From contig NZ_VIKX01000124.1 in NCBI RefSeq assembly GCF_009711935.1, positions 1-55,029 of the forward strand: DNA of 55,029 nt, written 5' to 3'. A program made the position numbers and the translations under genes. Every line of letters begins with the position of its first letter. Within the stretch, counting starts at the first letter, position 1. The stretch comes from Dolichospermum sp. UHCC 0259. Its GTDB lineage: Bacteria > Cyanobacteriota > Cyanobacteriia > Cyanobacteriales > Nostocaceae. Positions 17,224 through 28,181 of the stretch are shown piece by piece. The notes under the pieces were generated by a model. It saw only the letters and a list, made by a program, of their open reading frames with translations, made no database searches and was not told where the DNA came from.

Positions 17224-18648
17224 TCAATTCTGTGGTCTGCTGTAGTATTTATGTCCTGCCATAGCCATTGCCAAAAATCCCCACATAATCATCCCGGCAA
17301 TACTTAACATCCCGCTATAGATAATTAATTGGGCGCAAGAACTGATACCAATAGCACGGGCAGCACTGAGAAAACTATCAAAACGACCTTCTGTATAATT
17401 ACTAACGGTAATAAGCAGCAATACTAACCCACTAATATAGGGTATAGCGCCAATCCAACCCAAGGTAAAAAACATATCTAAAATGCCGCTATCAATAACA
17501 ATCACTTCTATTTGTCCAGTTTTTTCATTCACTTTCCAGATATTTCCAAAGCCGTTACCGACAATATTAGAAAGAGCTAAATTCAGGTTTCTGTCATAAG
17601 TTGCTGATCTATCCCTAAAACTACCATCTTTTTCCAGATTAGAAAAACTTTCAAATCGAGTGGTAATGACTTTAGAAAGCGGTTCGATAGTTACCAAGGG
17701 AATAACACAGATTGACATCACTAAAATTACGGTAATTAATCGCATTTGAATTTTGGGTTTGACTGAACCAAAAATCATAATTATTCCTAGCAACCAACCG
17801 CCCCAACTTGTCCGCACTTGGGAAAGTAAAAATGATAAATAACCCACAGCAGATGCGGGGAAAATTAATGGTCCAGTGCTGGTAAATAATAATAGTAAAC
17901 CAGCTTGCATTACAGTCCCAAATGGACCAGGTGAGTGTAATGTACTCCAAACGCGCATTCCAAAAGGAATTGGATGTCCAGCACTGGTAAACATTTCCGA
18001 TTGGATTAGCCAATATCTATCCCATTCAGGAGCGACAACAAATTGATAGACACCGTAAGCTCCCAAGATGAGTACACACCAAATAAATACTCTTTGAAGA
18101 TGCTGACGATAACTGGGATAATCTCGCCAATTAGAAAATAGGTGAAAAGCAAAAATTATGGGACTTAACCAATCCAAAAAACTCCGAACTACAGGGAGTG
18201 GTTGATTGTAAATTAAACCCACTAAACATCCATAAGAAACTCCTATAGCTGCTAAAAGAAATGGTAGTCCCCCTTGACGAAAAGTGCTAGGCAGATGTTT
18301 TAAAAAAGTGAATATGGTCAGGAATACGACTAAATAAGGTGCAATTAACATTTGTCTGGTGGGGTCCCAGCCAATTTTATAGTCAACTAAACGAGTGATT
18401 AAGGGGGTGAGAAACCATATCCACCAGGTGAAGCCGATATAGTGGATGGGATGCCGTAAGTACAAAAACACGGCTACTAGAAAGGAACTGGCGGGATAAA
18501 CGAGGCGCAAACTGCCTGTAGTGGTAAAGTAGCAAGCTGTTGTAATTAAGATAAAACCCAGGATGATGATCCAACTTTGGGCTGATCGATCTTGGGGAGA
18601 AAATTGTTCTTTTAAAACTGTATTGAAAAGTATTGGTTTGGAAATCAT
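17224..18648 (-). CDS. O-antigen ligase/polymerase-like membrane protein of the HEP island
   Basis: A 474-residue polytopic membrane protein with about ten hydrophobic helices, for example SWIIILGFILITTACYF, LPFLLAAIGVSYGCLVGLIY and the final GMLSIAGMIMWGFLAMAMAG. The long periplasmic loop near residues 320-380 (RFESFSNLEKDGSFRDRSAT...NLALSNIVGNGFG) is typical of Wzy/WaaL-type proteins, with RDRSATYDRNL and GNGFGNIW as the characteristic blocks. It most likely polymerises or ligates repeat units on the periplasmic face. It ends the minus-strand HEP gene run, 68 bp after a glycosyltransferase. Confidence 0.85.
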   Translation of the reverse strand: MISKPILFNTVLKEQFSPQDRSAQSWIIILGFILITTACYFTTTGSLRLVYPASSFLVAVFLYLRHPIHYIGFTWWIWFLTPLITRLVDYKIGWDPTRQMLIAPYLVVFLTIFTFLKHLPSTFRQGGLPFLLAAIGVSYGCLVGLIYNQPLPVVRSFLDWLSPIIFAFHLFSNWRDYPSYRQHLQRVFIWCVLILGAYGVYQFVVAPEWDRYWLIQSEMFTSAGHPIPFGMRVWSTLHSPGPFGTVMQAGLLLLFTSTGPLIFPASAVGYLSFLLSQVRTSWGGWLLGIIMIFGSVKPKIQMRLITVILVMSICVIPLVTIEPLSKVITTRFESFSNLEKDGSFRDRSATYDRNLNLALSNIVGNGFGNIWKVNEKTGQIEVIVIDSGILDMFFTLGWIGAIPYISGLVLLLITVSNYTEGRFDSFLSAARAIGISSCAQLIIYSGMLSIAGMIMWGFLAMAMAGHKYYSRPQN

Positions 18649-18716
18649 TCTCTATGTTTGCCTATTTTGTATTAGGAAGGAGTATTTAAAGAGGTATTGA
18701 ACGCGGATAAAGATTC

Positions 18717-19691
<975 letters not shown>

Positions 19692-20836
19692 GGGTGATTA
19701 ACTCCTCAAATATATTTAGATAGGTTTGTGCCATTGTTGACCAGCTATGTTGTTCGGCAATAGTCCGGGCAACTTTACCCATTTGTTGACGCAGTGAGCG
19801 ATCGCTATTTAACAACTTCAACGCATCGGCTAAAGCATTAACATCATCACAATCTTCTAAAACGATGCCACAGTCAGAATTAACTAAATCAGCCGCACCA
19901 GTAGTAGTGGCGGTAATCACAGGCAAACCTGAAGCCATCGCTTCAATCACTACAAGTCCAAAGGGTTCATAACGGGACGGAAACACAAATAAATCTGCTG
20001 CCCGCTGAATTTGAGGCATATCATGGCGATAACCTAAAAAATGCACTCGTTCACTAATATTTAATGCTTTTGCCATTGCCGGATAAGGGCTATCTTGAGT
20101 ACCACCGACAACTGCTAAATGTAATTCAGGAACTTTTACCAAAGCATGAAGTATGGTATCTAAGTTCTTTCGAGAAATCCGAATATCACCTGCAAATAAT
20201 GCCAAATTAACATTTTCAGGCAATCCCAATTCCGTCCGAGAACTGACACCAGGAGCAAATTCTTGTAAGTCTACACCATTAGCAACAACCCGAATTTGTG
20301 AACGAGGTACACCAATAATTACTAATTCTTGGGCAACTTTTTCTGAGACAGTAATAATAATTTTAGATTGGCGGAAAGCTTGTTTTTCCCAATAAGCATT
20401 AGCCGCAGTAAATAACCATTGATAAAAACCATATAAATCTTTGCGAGTGCGAGAAATATGGACAGGAGAACTTAACCATGAACTATGCACAAAATGGACA
20501 GCATTTACATCACTTGCCCCCATAGTAATCGCGCCATTGACTTTAATTAAATCCAAATTAGCCCGATTTTTACGCAACCAATCGGCACTTTTTTGAGCAA
20601 AAATGAAATTGCGAATAAATTCTGTAGGATACATTTCTACTGGAATACAAATACAATTAACAGCACTATTTTCTGCTAAATCTGGGGCAATTTCACTAGC
20701 TAATAATGTCAGATCATGACCACGCCGGATGGCTTCTTGAACTACTTCATAATTAACTCTACCTTGACCATCACCTTTTCTAATTTTGTGAGTAACAATA
20801 CAAATTTTCACTCATAACCTCTTTTGATTGACTAAA

Positions 20837-21823
20837 TTAGGAAATTTTCCAGATTTTATTCGTTAAATTGGTGGGAATAAAACTAATAATTAAACCCGCT
20901 AAAGTTCGCAAATTAAATTTTTGTTCACTTAAAGTTTGCCAAAAATAACGGCGAGCATCTGTGATTTTTTGATCTCTTAATAAGCCAATTCCTAAAGTTG
21001 TATTAGCTTCTAACCATTTGGTTTTAAAGTAGGAATGAAATTCCTGTAAATGTTGATCTTCCATAAAAGTTTGATAACAGAATATCTCACTTTTACCTTT
21101 ACGGATTTTTGCTTGCACACTGCGACTACCACTGAGCATAGTATCAGTTTGTTCATGCTCTCGATATTTGGTTAATTTTTCGGGAACATAGTAAACTCCA
21201 TAACCGGAAATACAACAAAGATATGTTAAATATAAATCCCACATTCCGTCAACTTTTGAAGGAATATTATCCCAATTAAGCACGCCATTTCTGATTACAC
21301 AAGCAGCCGCAGTGGGAATACTTTTATCAATTAAGCCAATTTGAGTAAAATTTTTATGAACTCCGGAAGTGATTTGATCACGTTTATAACTGCGGGTATT
21401 GTTTTCAGTGGCAGCGACATTAATTTTACTATCACTATCTATAATATATTGGTCACAAAATGCCAGAATTAAATCTGGATTTGCTTCTAAATTGGGGACA
21501 AGTTTCGATAAAAAATCTTCATTCCACATATCATCATCATGGAGACTAGCTACATATTTACCTGTGGCAATTTTAAAACCATGAAACTGATTAGCTAACA
21601 TTCCAATATTTTCTTCATGTCGCCAAAATTTGATCCGTGAGTCTTGATATGATTCTATTAGTGCTTGGGGATTTTCAGAACTACAATTATCAGAAACAAT
21701 AATTTCTAGATTTTGATAGGTTTGGTTAACAGCACTATTAAGGGCTTGTTTCAGGTATTCGGGGCGATTATAGGTGGGGATAATCACGCTTACCAAAGGT
21801 TCAGAGTAGTTAATATTTAACAT
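20837..21823 (-). CDS. glycosyltransferase family 2 protein (HEP island)
   Basis: A 328-residue GT2 enzyme: VSVIIPTYNRPEYLKQALNS at the N-terminus, NLEIIVSDNCSSENPQAL, and the DXD-bearing ATGKYVASLHDDDMWNEDFL. The C-terminus contains a weakly hydrophobic stretch (TLAGLIISFIPTNL) that may touch the membrane. It lies 46 bp downstream of hepA and 25 bp before the GT4 gene, so it is probably cotranscribed with them. Confidence 0.92.
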   Translation of the reverse strand: MLNINYSEPLVSVIIPTYNRPEYLKQALNSAVNQTYQNLEIIVSDNCSSENPQALIESYQDSRIKFWRHEENIGMLANQFHGFKIATGKYVASLHDDDMWNEDFLSKLVPNLEANPDLILAFCDQYIIDSDSKINVAATENNTRSYKRDQITSGVHKNFTQIGLIDKSIPTAAACVIRNGVLNWDNIPSKVDGMWDLYLTYLCCISGYGVYYVPEKLTKYREHEQTDTMLSGSRSVQAKIRKGKSEIFCYQTFMEDQHLQEFHSYFKTKWLEANTTLGIGLLRDQKITDARRYFWQTLSEQKFNLRTLAGLIISFIPTNLTNKIWKIS

Positions 21824-21869
21824 TGCTTGGAGGATGAGAAAATAAACTATGGAAAACTTGAATGATTGT

Positions 21870-23699
21870 TTATCTCACTTCATTTTGAATTTGATAATAT
21901 TGCCAAAACTTGCCATGTTGTTGCAGTAGTTCTTGATATGCTCCCTGTTCTACGATTTTTCCTTGTTCTAAAACCACAACTTTATCGGCTTTAGCTATAG
22001 TAGAGAGACGGTGAGCGATCGCAATTACTGTCCGTCCTACAGATAGCTTTTCTAAGGATTCTTGAATTAACCGCTCAGAAACCGAGTCTAAGGCACTTGT
22101 AGCTTCATCTAGAATCAGGATTTCGGGGTTTTTCAGCAATGCGCGAGCGATCGCAATTCTTTGTCTTTGTCCACCTGATAACCGTACACCTCTATCTCCT
22201 AATTGCGTATTAAAACCCTCCGGCATTTCCAGAATAAATTCTAAAGCATTTGCCAATCGTGCAGCTTCTTTAATTTCTGCTTCTGTAGCTGTTGGTGTCC
22301 CATAAGCAATATTATTCCAAACAGAAGTATTGAAAATAAATGTATCCTGACTAACAACCGCTATTTTAGAACGAAGAGTATTTATGTCAAATTTGCGAAT
22401 ATCAACTTCATCTATATAAATATAGCCATCAGTAGCGTCATGGAAGCGAGGAATTAAATCTGCCAGTGTAGTTTTACCAGCACCAGATGAACCCACTAAA
22501 GCCGTCATTTCACCTTGTTTAATTGAAAGAGTAATATTATGTAAAACTCTTTGATTAAGACTATAATCAAAATCTACAGATACTAAATCAATTGATCTTT
22601 TGAAACCAGAAAATCTCAGTGCGCCATTTTGAAAATAGACTTTATCATCAGTTTTCAACAAATTCTTGATATTTTCCACTGCTCCCGCTTGGGTACTTAA
22701 AAAAGCTACTACTCCATTTAAATCTTGAGTCATAGGTATAATGCGAAATAGCACAAAAAAGAACGTCAATAAAGCAGAAACCTTCATGATTCCTGTCACT
22801 AGAGCCACGATAATCATACTGATGAGAATCAGCGTTGCTATACTCTCAGCAAGTGGCCTAACTATCAAAGAAATCCAATAAACACTTTTCCAAGTATTAA
22901 CTATTTTCTGACTTGCTTGATAATACCGTTTTCGCTCAAATTCTTGAGTAGAAAAAGCATGGATTGTGCGGATACCTTCGATAAATTCTAGTGTCCTAGT
23001 CGTAAAATTATCATTAGCTATAGTAGTAGCAAAACTACGTTCTCTAATTTGTTTATTTAGTGTAGATAAGCCAACAGCTAAAAGACTAAATAGCAAAATT
23101 GAAACTATTGATAGTTTCCAAGAAAGGACAAACAAAGAAATAGAATAGACGATGAGTGTAAAGCTTCTAGTAGTTAAAAAAGCTATACCTCCAAAAATCT
23201 GTTTAATTCTCTCCATCTCATTGGTGAGCGTATTAATTAATTCCCCAGATTTTTTCTTGGCAAAATAACTAAGACTTTGAGCTTCTAACTGTTCAAAAAC
23301 TCGTTTCCGAAGATTATCTACTAAACTAACTTCACTAAACTGGATGCAAATTTGTCCAAAGTAATTAAACGATGCACGTAAACAGGTTGTGATCACGATT
23401 AAAGCTGATACTCGATATAATCGCTCATTAGCTGAAGTATTAATTCCTAAAATTAAAATATCAAACCATTCAATTCCCGTTTTTACAGGTTCAGCACCAG
23501 GAGTAGTTAAGCTTTGTAAAAATACCAACAAAAATCCTAAACCAAATCCTTCCAAACTTGCAGCTATAGCTGAAAAAACTACAGCTAAAATTGCTATTAG
23601 TCGAAAGTGTGTAAATTCTCGTAATATTAACCGATTATTTTGCCAAAAACTTGTAGCTTGCAATATTTTTAGAGTTGACGGAAGAAATTCAGAATTCAT
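21870..23699 (-). CDS. hepA: HepA-type ABC exporter of the heterocyst envelope polysaccharide
   Basis: A 609-residue fused ABC transporter. Six membrane helices occupy about residues 30-330. The nucleotide-binding domain follows, with Walker A LVGSSGAGKTTLADLIPRFH near residue 395, Q-loop VVSQDTFIFNTSVWNNIAYG, signature VRLSGGQRQRIAIARALLKN, Walker B EILILDEATSALD and H-loop VIAIAHRLSTI. It is a homodimeric lipid/glycan exporter of the MsbA type. Length, sequence style and its place directly after hepC match HepA of Anabaena sp. PCC 7120, which is needed for the polysaccharide layer around heterocysts. A 288-bp leader precedes it and holds a perfect 16-bp palindrome. Confidence 0.9.
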   Translation of the reverse strand: MNSEFLPSTLKILQATSFWQNNRLILREFTHFRLIAILAVVFSAIAASLEGFGLGFLLVFLQSLTTPGAEPVKTGIEWFDILILGINTSANERLYRVSALIVITTCLRASFNYFGQICIQFSEVSLVDNLRKRVFEQLEAQSLSYFAKKKSGELINTLTNEMERIKQIFGGIAFLTTRSFTLIVYSISLFVLSWKLSIVSILLFSLLAVGLSTLNKQIRERSFATTIANDNFTTRTLEFIEGIRTIHAFSTQEFERKRYYQASQKIVNTWKSVYWISLIVRPLAESIATLILISMIIVALVTGIMKVSALLTFFFVLFRIIPMTQDLNGVVAFLSTQAGAVENIKNLLKTDDKVYFQNGALRFSGFKRSIDLVSVDFDYSLNQRVLHNITLSIKQGEMTALVGSSGAGKTTLADLIPRFHDATDGYIYIDEVDIRKFDINTLRSKIAVVSQDTFIFNTSVWNNIAYGTPTATEAEIKEAARLANALEFILEMPEGFNTQLGDRGVRLSGGQRQRIAIARALLKNPEILILDEATSALDSVSERLIQESLEKLSVGRTVIAIAHRLSTIAKADKVVVLEQGKIVEQGAYQELLQQHGKFWQYYQIQNEVR

Positions 23700-23853
23700 A
23701 AAAAGCTTGAACGATAATTAAGTACAGAATCATTAATGAAAAGAAAAGAAATATTCTTGAATTGAAGCAACGTGAATCCAATAACTAAAAGCAGAACTAT
23801 CAAAAAGTTCAAATTCGGTACAAATTCTTGTCTGTATGGTTTTCTCAGTTTTT

Positions 23854-23869
23854 AATTATGTACATAATT
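23854..23869. promoter_or_regulatory. perfect 16-bp palindrome upstream of hepA
   Basis: AATTATGTACATAATT is a perfect palindrome 155 bp before the hepA start codon, in the only sizeable gap between hepC and hepA. It has the form of a dimeric regulator site, although its AT-rich flanks make chance occurrence possible. It does not fit the NtcA GTA-N8-TAC consensus. Confidence 0.4.
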
Positions 23870-23987
23870 CATGGTTAGAGATATCAAAACAGGAAATAAC
23901 GCTTAATGAAATCAAGAATATTTTCAGATACCAAGATCCATATTAATCCTAGATAATAAACTAGTGAACCTCAAAGGATATTTGGGA

Positions 23988-24701
23988 TCAATTAATTACT
24001 TGATGTTCTTTACTTAAACTGGTTTGGTGTTTTTCTAAATTTAAACTTACCGCATCTTCTAAACACAAAGAACGATTATTGATTAGACAAAATTTTCCCT
24101 GCAATAAGTTCAATACATTAGATAAATTATTCAAAATGAATGTACCTAAAGTAATATTCAAATCTGTCATTTCCTGTTTAGCGATCGCACTAAACTTAAT
24201 AGCCTGAAAAAGTTGCCCATTTTCTCCCACATACCACTCATAATCAAACAACAACTTAGGAGAATATATCTGTATAGTTATCAATCCTCCTAGTATGACT
24301 GGACTCATAAATAGTATTGAAAATAAAGCCCAAGTCCAATCAATTATTATTTGTAAAGTCTTGAAAATTTGATTACGCTGTTTCGATAATTTTTGATCTC
24401 CAGAAATATTCATAAATATAGGCTTGTTAGCTTTTTGACAAGCATTTGCCCAAACCTTTAATAAAGAATATCCAATTTTGGGGTCTATGCTGACTAAGTT
24501 AACTGGAGAATGTTTTAAACATTCTATTAAAGATTCTTCATTTTCTAGTGCAGCTAAATGGAGTTGTGAAAATTTTTCAGAAGCTTTCACCAATAATTTT
24601 CCTCTCCGCCATTTTAATGAGCATGACAAGAAGTTAAAATTTTCAGATTGCTGGGGGACAATAGAGTTATTATTTAGACTAGAAATGACTGAGATTGACA
24701 T
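23988..24701 (-). CDS. hepC: HepC-type protein (degenerate sugar-phosphate transferase)
   Basis: A 237-residue protein with an N-terminal STAS-like or unassigned soluble half, a hydrophobic segment TWALFSILFMSPVILGGLIT near residue 128, and then WYVGENGQLFQAIKFSAIA. The latter recalls the VGENGK-F-KFRSM core of bacterial polyprenyl-phosphate sugar transferases. The usual catalytic tail of those enzymes (DELPQ-like) is reduced to FILNNLSNVLNLLQGKFCLI, so it may be non-catalytic or strongly diverged. Size, this hybrid layout and its place between the wzc-like gene and hepA match HepC of Anabaena, required for heterocyst envelope polysaccharide. The leader upstream is unusually long (927 bp). 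Confidence 0.85.
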   Translation of the reverse strand: MSISVISSLNNNSIVPQQSENFNFLSCSLKWRRGKLLVKASEKFSQLHLAALENEESLIECLKHSPVNLVSIDPKIGYSLLKVWANACQKANKPIFMNISGDQKLSKQRNQIFKTLQIIIDWTWALFSILFMSPVILGGLITIQIYSPKLLFDYEWYVGENGQLFQAIKFSAIAKQEMTDLNITLGTFILNNLSNVLNLLQGKFCLINNRSLCLEDAVSLNLEKHQTSLSKEHQVIN

Positions 24702-25276
24702 ATATTAACAGTGATAAAGTAGTAAAAGATTGACTTAACATTTACAATTAGGAAATTAATATTTCCTCAACCGAACATTATTGTATAGGAGTCCTATAGC
24801 AATGATTAAATATGACAACAGGAAATTAGGGACACTGATATTTCTTCTCAAGAGTAGTCATCCCAGAGAAGATACTAAATTTTTACAACCCTCAAAAATT
24901 ACTTCAGTTTTGTCTTGGAGATTTTGATCATGGGGTTCAATCTCTAGAATATAAGAATCTCGATAAATAAATCATCAAGAAACAACTTCTTTATTCACTC
25001 TTTAAATAAAGATTACTTTTTTCTTCCCAATATTAAGATATGGTGAAATGAATTAATCGTCACTAAATCAAAATAAATCTCGCTTTTGTACTTACAAAAC
25101 ATATTATTAATTACTTATTGGATAACAAAAATAAATATAAAGTGTATTCGTTATGCAACAAAAATATTTTGTATATTTAATGGTAATTTGTCCACCTACT
25201 ACAGTAATAAACTGAAAATTAAAAAAGCAAATAATACCAATTTGTTAGCAGAGGTTTAAATATATGACTCCTACTT

Positions 25277-25383
25277 AAGTAGATAAACAGAAAAAATTAA
25301 AGGTATGTGAAGAAAAGTAAAATCACTCAAAACTCTCTTCCTGTTCCCTTACCACAACGACAATTTTTAACGCCTACCTACTT
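25277..25383. repeat. MITE-like element, family A (copy 1)
   Basis: A 107-bp element with inverted tips (AAGTAGATAAAC and GCCTACCTACTT), sharing long internal identity with the inverted copy at 51046-51160, including GGTATGTGAAGAAAAGTAAA. It has no coding capacity. Confidence 0.8.
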
Positions 25384-25442
25384 AATTTGTGAATGAGGAG
25401 TCAAATTACAGCACTTAAGGTACAGTTTTTATATTCAAATCC

Positions 25443-25467
25443 GTAGGGGCGGGATTTCCCCGCCCTC
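25443..25467. repeat. GTAGGGGCG-type hairpin
   Basis: GTAGGGGCGGGATTTCCCCG followed by CCCTC forms a GGGCGGG/CCCGCCC stem. It is of the same family as the hairpin after pheS (5044) and the one inside bchH (49121). Confidence 0.75.
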
Positions 25468-25564
25468 TCGATTGTATGTCCTTAGAGCGAAAACCGTTGT
25501 ATTTTCGTCGAACTCACCTTAATTAGAGTTCAATAAATAATTTATCTTGAATAGTCAAGACAAA

Positions 25565-25592
25565 AACCCCTGCCTTAGACAGGGGTTAATAT
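25565..25592 (-). terminator. rho-independent terminator after the wzc-like gene
   Basis: On the minus strand the sequence AACCCCTG-TCTAAGG-CAGGGGTT is followed by TTTGT. This eight-base-pair stem with a T-run lies about 36 bases after the wzc-like stop codon. It should end transcription before the hepC leader. Confidence 0.85.
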
Positions 25593-25628
25593 ATTTTATT
25601 TGGTCAAATAGTCAGCAAATATTTTGCT

Positions 25629-27857
25629 TTATTCTTCCATTGCTGGTTGTAAAACTAATTGTTTTGGCTTTACATAAGGTACATAGGTGCTATCAGATGG
25701 AGATACGCCATTAGCTACAACCCCAATCAGATTTAACCTACTCAACATCCCTGTGGCTTGATTAAGTTGGGTGCGTGTCACTTTACCAATACTTGCCATC
25801 ATCACCACACTACGACAGGATGATGCCGTAAGCATAGCATCTACTAATCCAAGCACAGAAGGGGCATCTATGATTACCAAATCATAATTTTCTTCAAATG
25901 CAGCCATTAATTTAATCATCCGAGGAGAACTCAAAAGATGGGCAGGATCGGTCGGAGTTGGCCCGGCTGTTAAAATATCAATGTAAGACGACCCAGAGTA
26001 AGGAACACTGATATGATTAGGTAGATTAACTTCACTTTCTAATAAACTAGAAAGTCCTTGTTCATTAGGAAGATTTAACTGTTTGTGCAGATTAGGATCG
26101 CGTAAATTGGCATCAATTAGTAAGACTTTTTTATGTAGACGAGCCGCACTCATAGCTAGACCTAATGCCAAAGCTGATTTACCATCATCGGGTAATGCTG
26201 ATGTTACCATTAATGATCTTAAATCTGAGACTTGATTGAGCAGTTCAATATTTTTGTAAATGAGATCAAGTGATTCCCAACGGGGAGAAGATTGTAATAC
26301 TTGAATTGTCCAAGGTGCGAGAACTTCTGGCTTGCCAAATGGCAACTTTATCATGGATTCTCTGGGTCTGGCAGGCGGCAATTTAGGAGTTGTTCCTAAT
26401 AATGGGAGAGCAGCTTGTTTTTCTAATTCCGCAGTTGTATGTACAGCGTCATCAGATGCTTCACGAATAAAGGCAGCAATTCCTCCTAACATTAACCCAA
26501 TTACTCCTCCTAACAAGAGATTTTGTCTCATGTTCGGCCCAGTATGCAAACCTTCTTGGGGTTCTTCTACTACTTCCCAATTAAATCCACCTTTAGAAAG
26601 TTCTTGGCGTAATTTTTGTTCTGCTCTTAATAATTGTTCTAATCTTTCTCTGCTAAATTGTAGTTGAGGGAGAATGCGATTGTAATAAGCCAATAGAGAA
26701 GGAAACCGCTTGAGGTCGGCTTGTAATTCTTTCTCTTTTGCTGCTAAGGTTTGATCGCGGGCGGTTAATGCAACGATAGTAGTTTGGGTTTCTACTAATT
26801 GACCTGTGAGATTAAGATCAATTTGTCCTAGTTGTCCTTGTTCTAAAAGATTGTCTCCTGAACTAAAGGTAGGATTGGTCTTTTCTCCTAAAGTTCTGCT
26901 AACTTCTTTTTGTAAAAGTTGTTTTTGACTTTGCAGTTGTTCGTTGAATTTTTGAACGCTGGGAGTATCATCTGTGAAACGTAAACGTTCTTGTGCTAAA
27001 GCCAGTTCTGTTTTTTGGATTTCATTGAGTAAGCTTTGGTAGCGGGTAGACTGACTCAGACGAGAAGAAACTAAGGCATTTTGTGGAGAACGGTTCAGTT
27101 GTGTTTGCAAAGATTTTTGTTTTGCTAAGGCTTCTTCATACTGGGAACGAGTTGTTTGTCGTTCCTGTTGAACAGTATTTAAAGCTATCTCTACGGTTTT
27201 AGCTTGAGCATCTGGATCAATTAAATTTTGACTTCTGCGAAATCTTTGGAGATTTGCTTCGGAAGCGCTTACTTCATCAGTAGCTTTTCTTAATTGATCT
27301 CTGATAACTTGCAAGCCTTTTTGTAAGCGTGAATCTTGCTGTTGTTTATTGTATTCTAAATAAACTTTCTGAATTGTCTTGAGAACTTTTTGAGTTTTTT
27401 CTGGATCATTATCGGTGTAATCAACTTGAAATATTTTAGTAGCAACATTATCCTCTGGAGTCTTAATTTGAGTAAGAACTAAGGATTTTTTTAAATTCAT
27501 TACGGTTAAGTCTGGATATTCAGTTTTAAGTTGATCAACTGCTTTTTTAATCAGTCCAGAACTCTGCATCAAGTTTAATTGAGTAGCTGTATCTACCTCG
27601 ATATTAGCATCAGTAAATTGACTTTCGGTGTTATCTACTTCTTTCTTGCCTTGATAGTTAGGTTCTACTAACAATTGCATTGTGCTTTTGAAGCTGGGTG
27701 GAGTTTTTAATGTGATGATGCCAGCAATAGCCGTAGAACTGAGCAATACTAATAATAACCAGGGAAATCTTCGCAGAATTACTGCAAACATTTGTCCATA
27801 ACCTGGTTCTGTTTCTGATGCTGGATTTATATTGGGATTTAGACTAGTTTGAACCAC
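25629..27857 (-). CDS. Wzc-type polysaccharide co-polymerase / BY-kinase
   Basis: About 742 residues. The N-terminal Wzz domain has a first membrane helix (FPWLLLVLLSSTAIAGII), a long coiled-coil periplasmic region (KQLLQKEVSRTLGEK, QLQFSRERLEQLLRAEQKLR) and a second helix (NLLLGGVIGLMLGGIAAFI). The cytoplasmic kinase domain has Walker A SALPDDGKSALALGLAMSAA, Walker A' VLLIDANLRDP and Walker B DLVIIDAPSVLG. The C-terminus has only two tyrosines (YVPY) instead of a tyrosine-rich cluster. The frame extends to a TTG at 27890, but a GTG at 27857 preceded by AAGGA is the better start. It controls chain length and export of the HEP polymer. Confidence 0.9.
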   Translation of the reverse strand: MVQTSLNPNINPASETEPGYGQMFAVILRRFPWLLLVLLSSTAIAGIITLKTPPSFKSTMQLLVEPNYQGKKEVDNTESQFTDANIEVDTATQLNLMQSSGLIKKAVDQLKTEYPDLTVMNLKKSLVLTQIKTPEDNVATKIFQVDYTDNDPEKTQKVLKTIQKVYLEYNKQQQDSRLQKGLQVIRDQLRKATDEVSASEANLQRFRRSQNLIDPDAQAKTVEIALNTVQQERQTTRSQYEEALAKQKSLQTQLNRSPQNALVSSRLSQSTRYQSLLNEIQKTELALAQERLRFTDDTPSVQKFNEQLQSQKQLLQKEVSRTLGEKTNPTFSSGDNLLEQGQLGQIDLNLTGQLVETQTTIVALTARDQTLAAKEKELQADLKRFPSLLAYYNRILPQLQFSRERLEQLLRAEQKLRQELSKGGFNWEVVEEPQEGLHTGPNMRQNLLLGGVIGLMLGGIAAFIREASDDAVHTTAELEKQAALPLLGTTPKLPPARPRESMIKLPFGKPEVLAPWTIQVLQSSPRWESLDLIYKNIELLNQVSDLRSLMVTSALPDDGKSALALGLAMSAARLHKKVLLIDANLRDPNLHKQLNLPNEQGLSSLLESEVNLPNHISVPYSGSSYIDILTAGPTPTDPAHLLSSPRMIKLMAAFEENYDLVIIDAPSVLGLVDAMLTASSCRSVVMMASIGKVTRTQLNQATGMLSRLNLIGVVANGVSPSDSTYVPYVKPKQLVLQPAMEE

Positions 27858-27890
27858 TTTTATTATCCTTATCTGCGATACACGACGCAA

Positions 27891-28181
27891 ACACCTAAAA
27901 AATTAAATGAATTAGCGATGCACACCTCCAATACTGCAAGGCAGAATTAAAAATTAAAAAAGCAAATTATCAAAAAGAATACAGAAGTCAGGAGTCACAA
28001 TTCAGAATGAATTATGACCGAAAAGCGGATGTATAATTGGGTTTAAGACCCCACTAATTCATAGATTTGCTGGTCTTTAATTCGTGGTGGCTATGAATCC
28101 CGCACTAATTTATTCTGACTCCTGGTTACTGACTCCTGACTCCTTCTTCATATAAGCTTTCTCGGAACTTTTAATGATGAG
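27891..28181. repeat. intergenic repeat with AGGAGTCA ends
   Basis: Between the GT4 gene and the wzc-like gene, a segment of about 160 bp begins with AAGTCAGGAGTCACAATTCA (near 27985) and ends with inverted TTATTCTGACTCCTGG and further ACTCCTG units (to 28142). It looks like a repeat element seeded in heptamer tracts. No gene is present. Confidence 0.55.

Larger units (their letters stand above)
24702..25560. promoter_or_regulatory. long leader upstream of hepC
   Basis: No gene is visible between the terminator after the wzc-like gene and hepC. The gap contains an inverted repeat AGGAAAT-TAAT-ATTTCCT (24750-24767) 49 bp before the hepC start, a MITE-like element (25277-25383) and a GC-rich hairpin (25443-25467). 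The spacing and the terminator upstream imply a separate promoter for hepC-hepA. No confident -10/-35 pair or NtcA site was found by eye. Confidence 0.5.
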
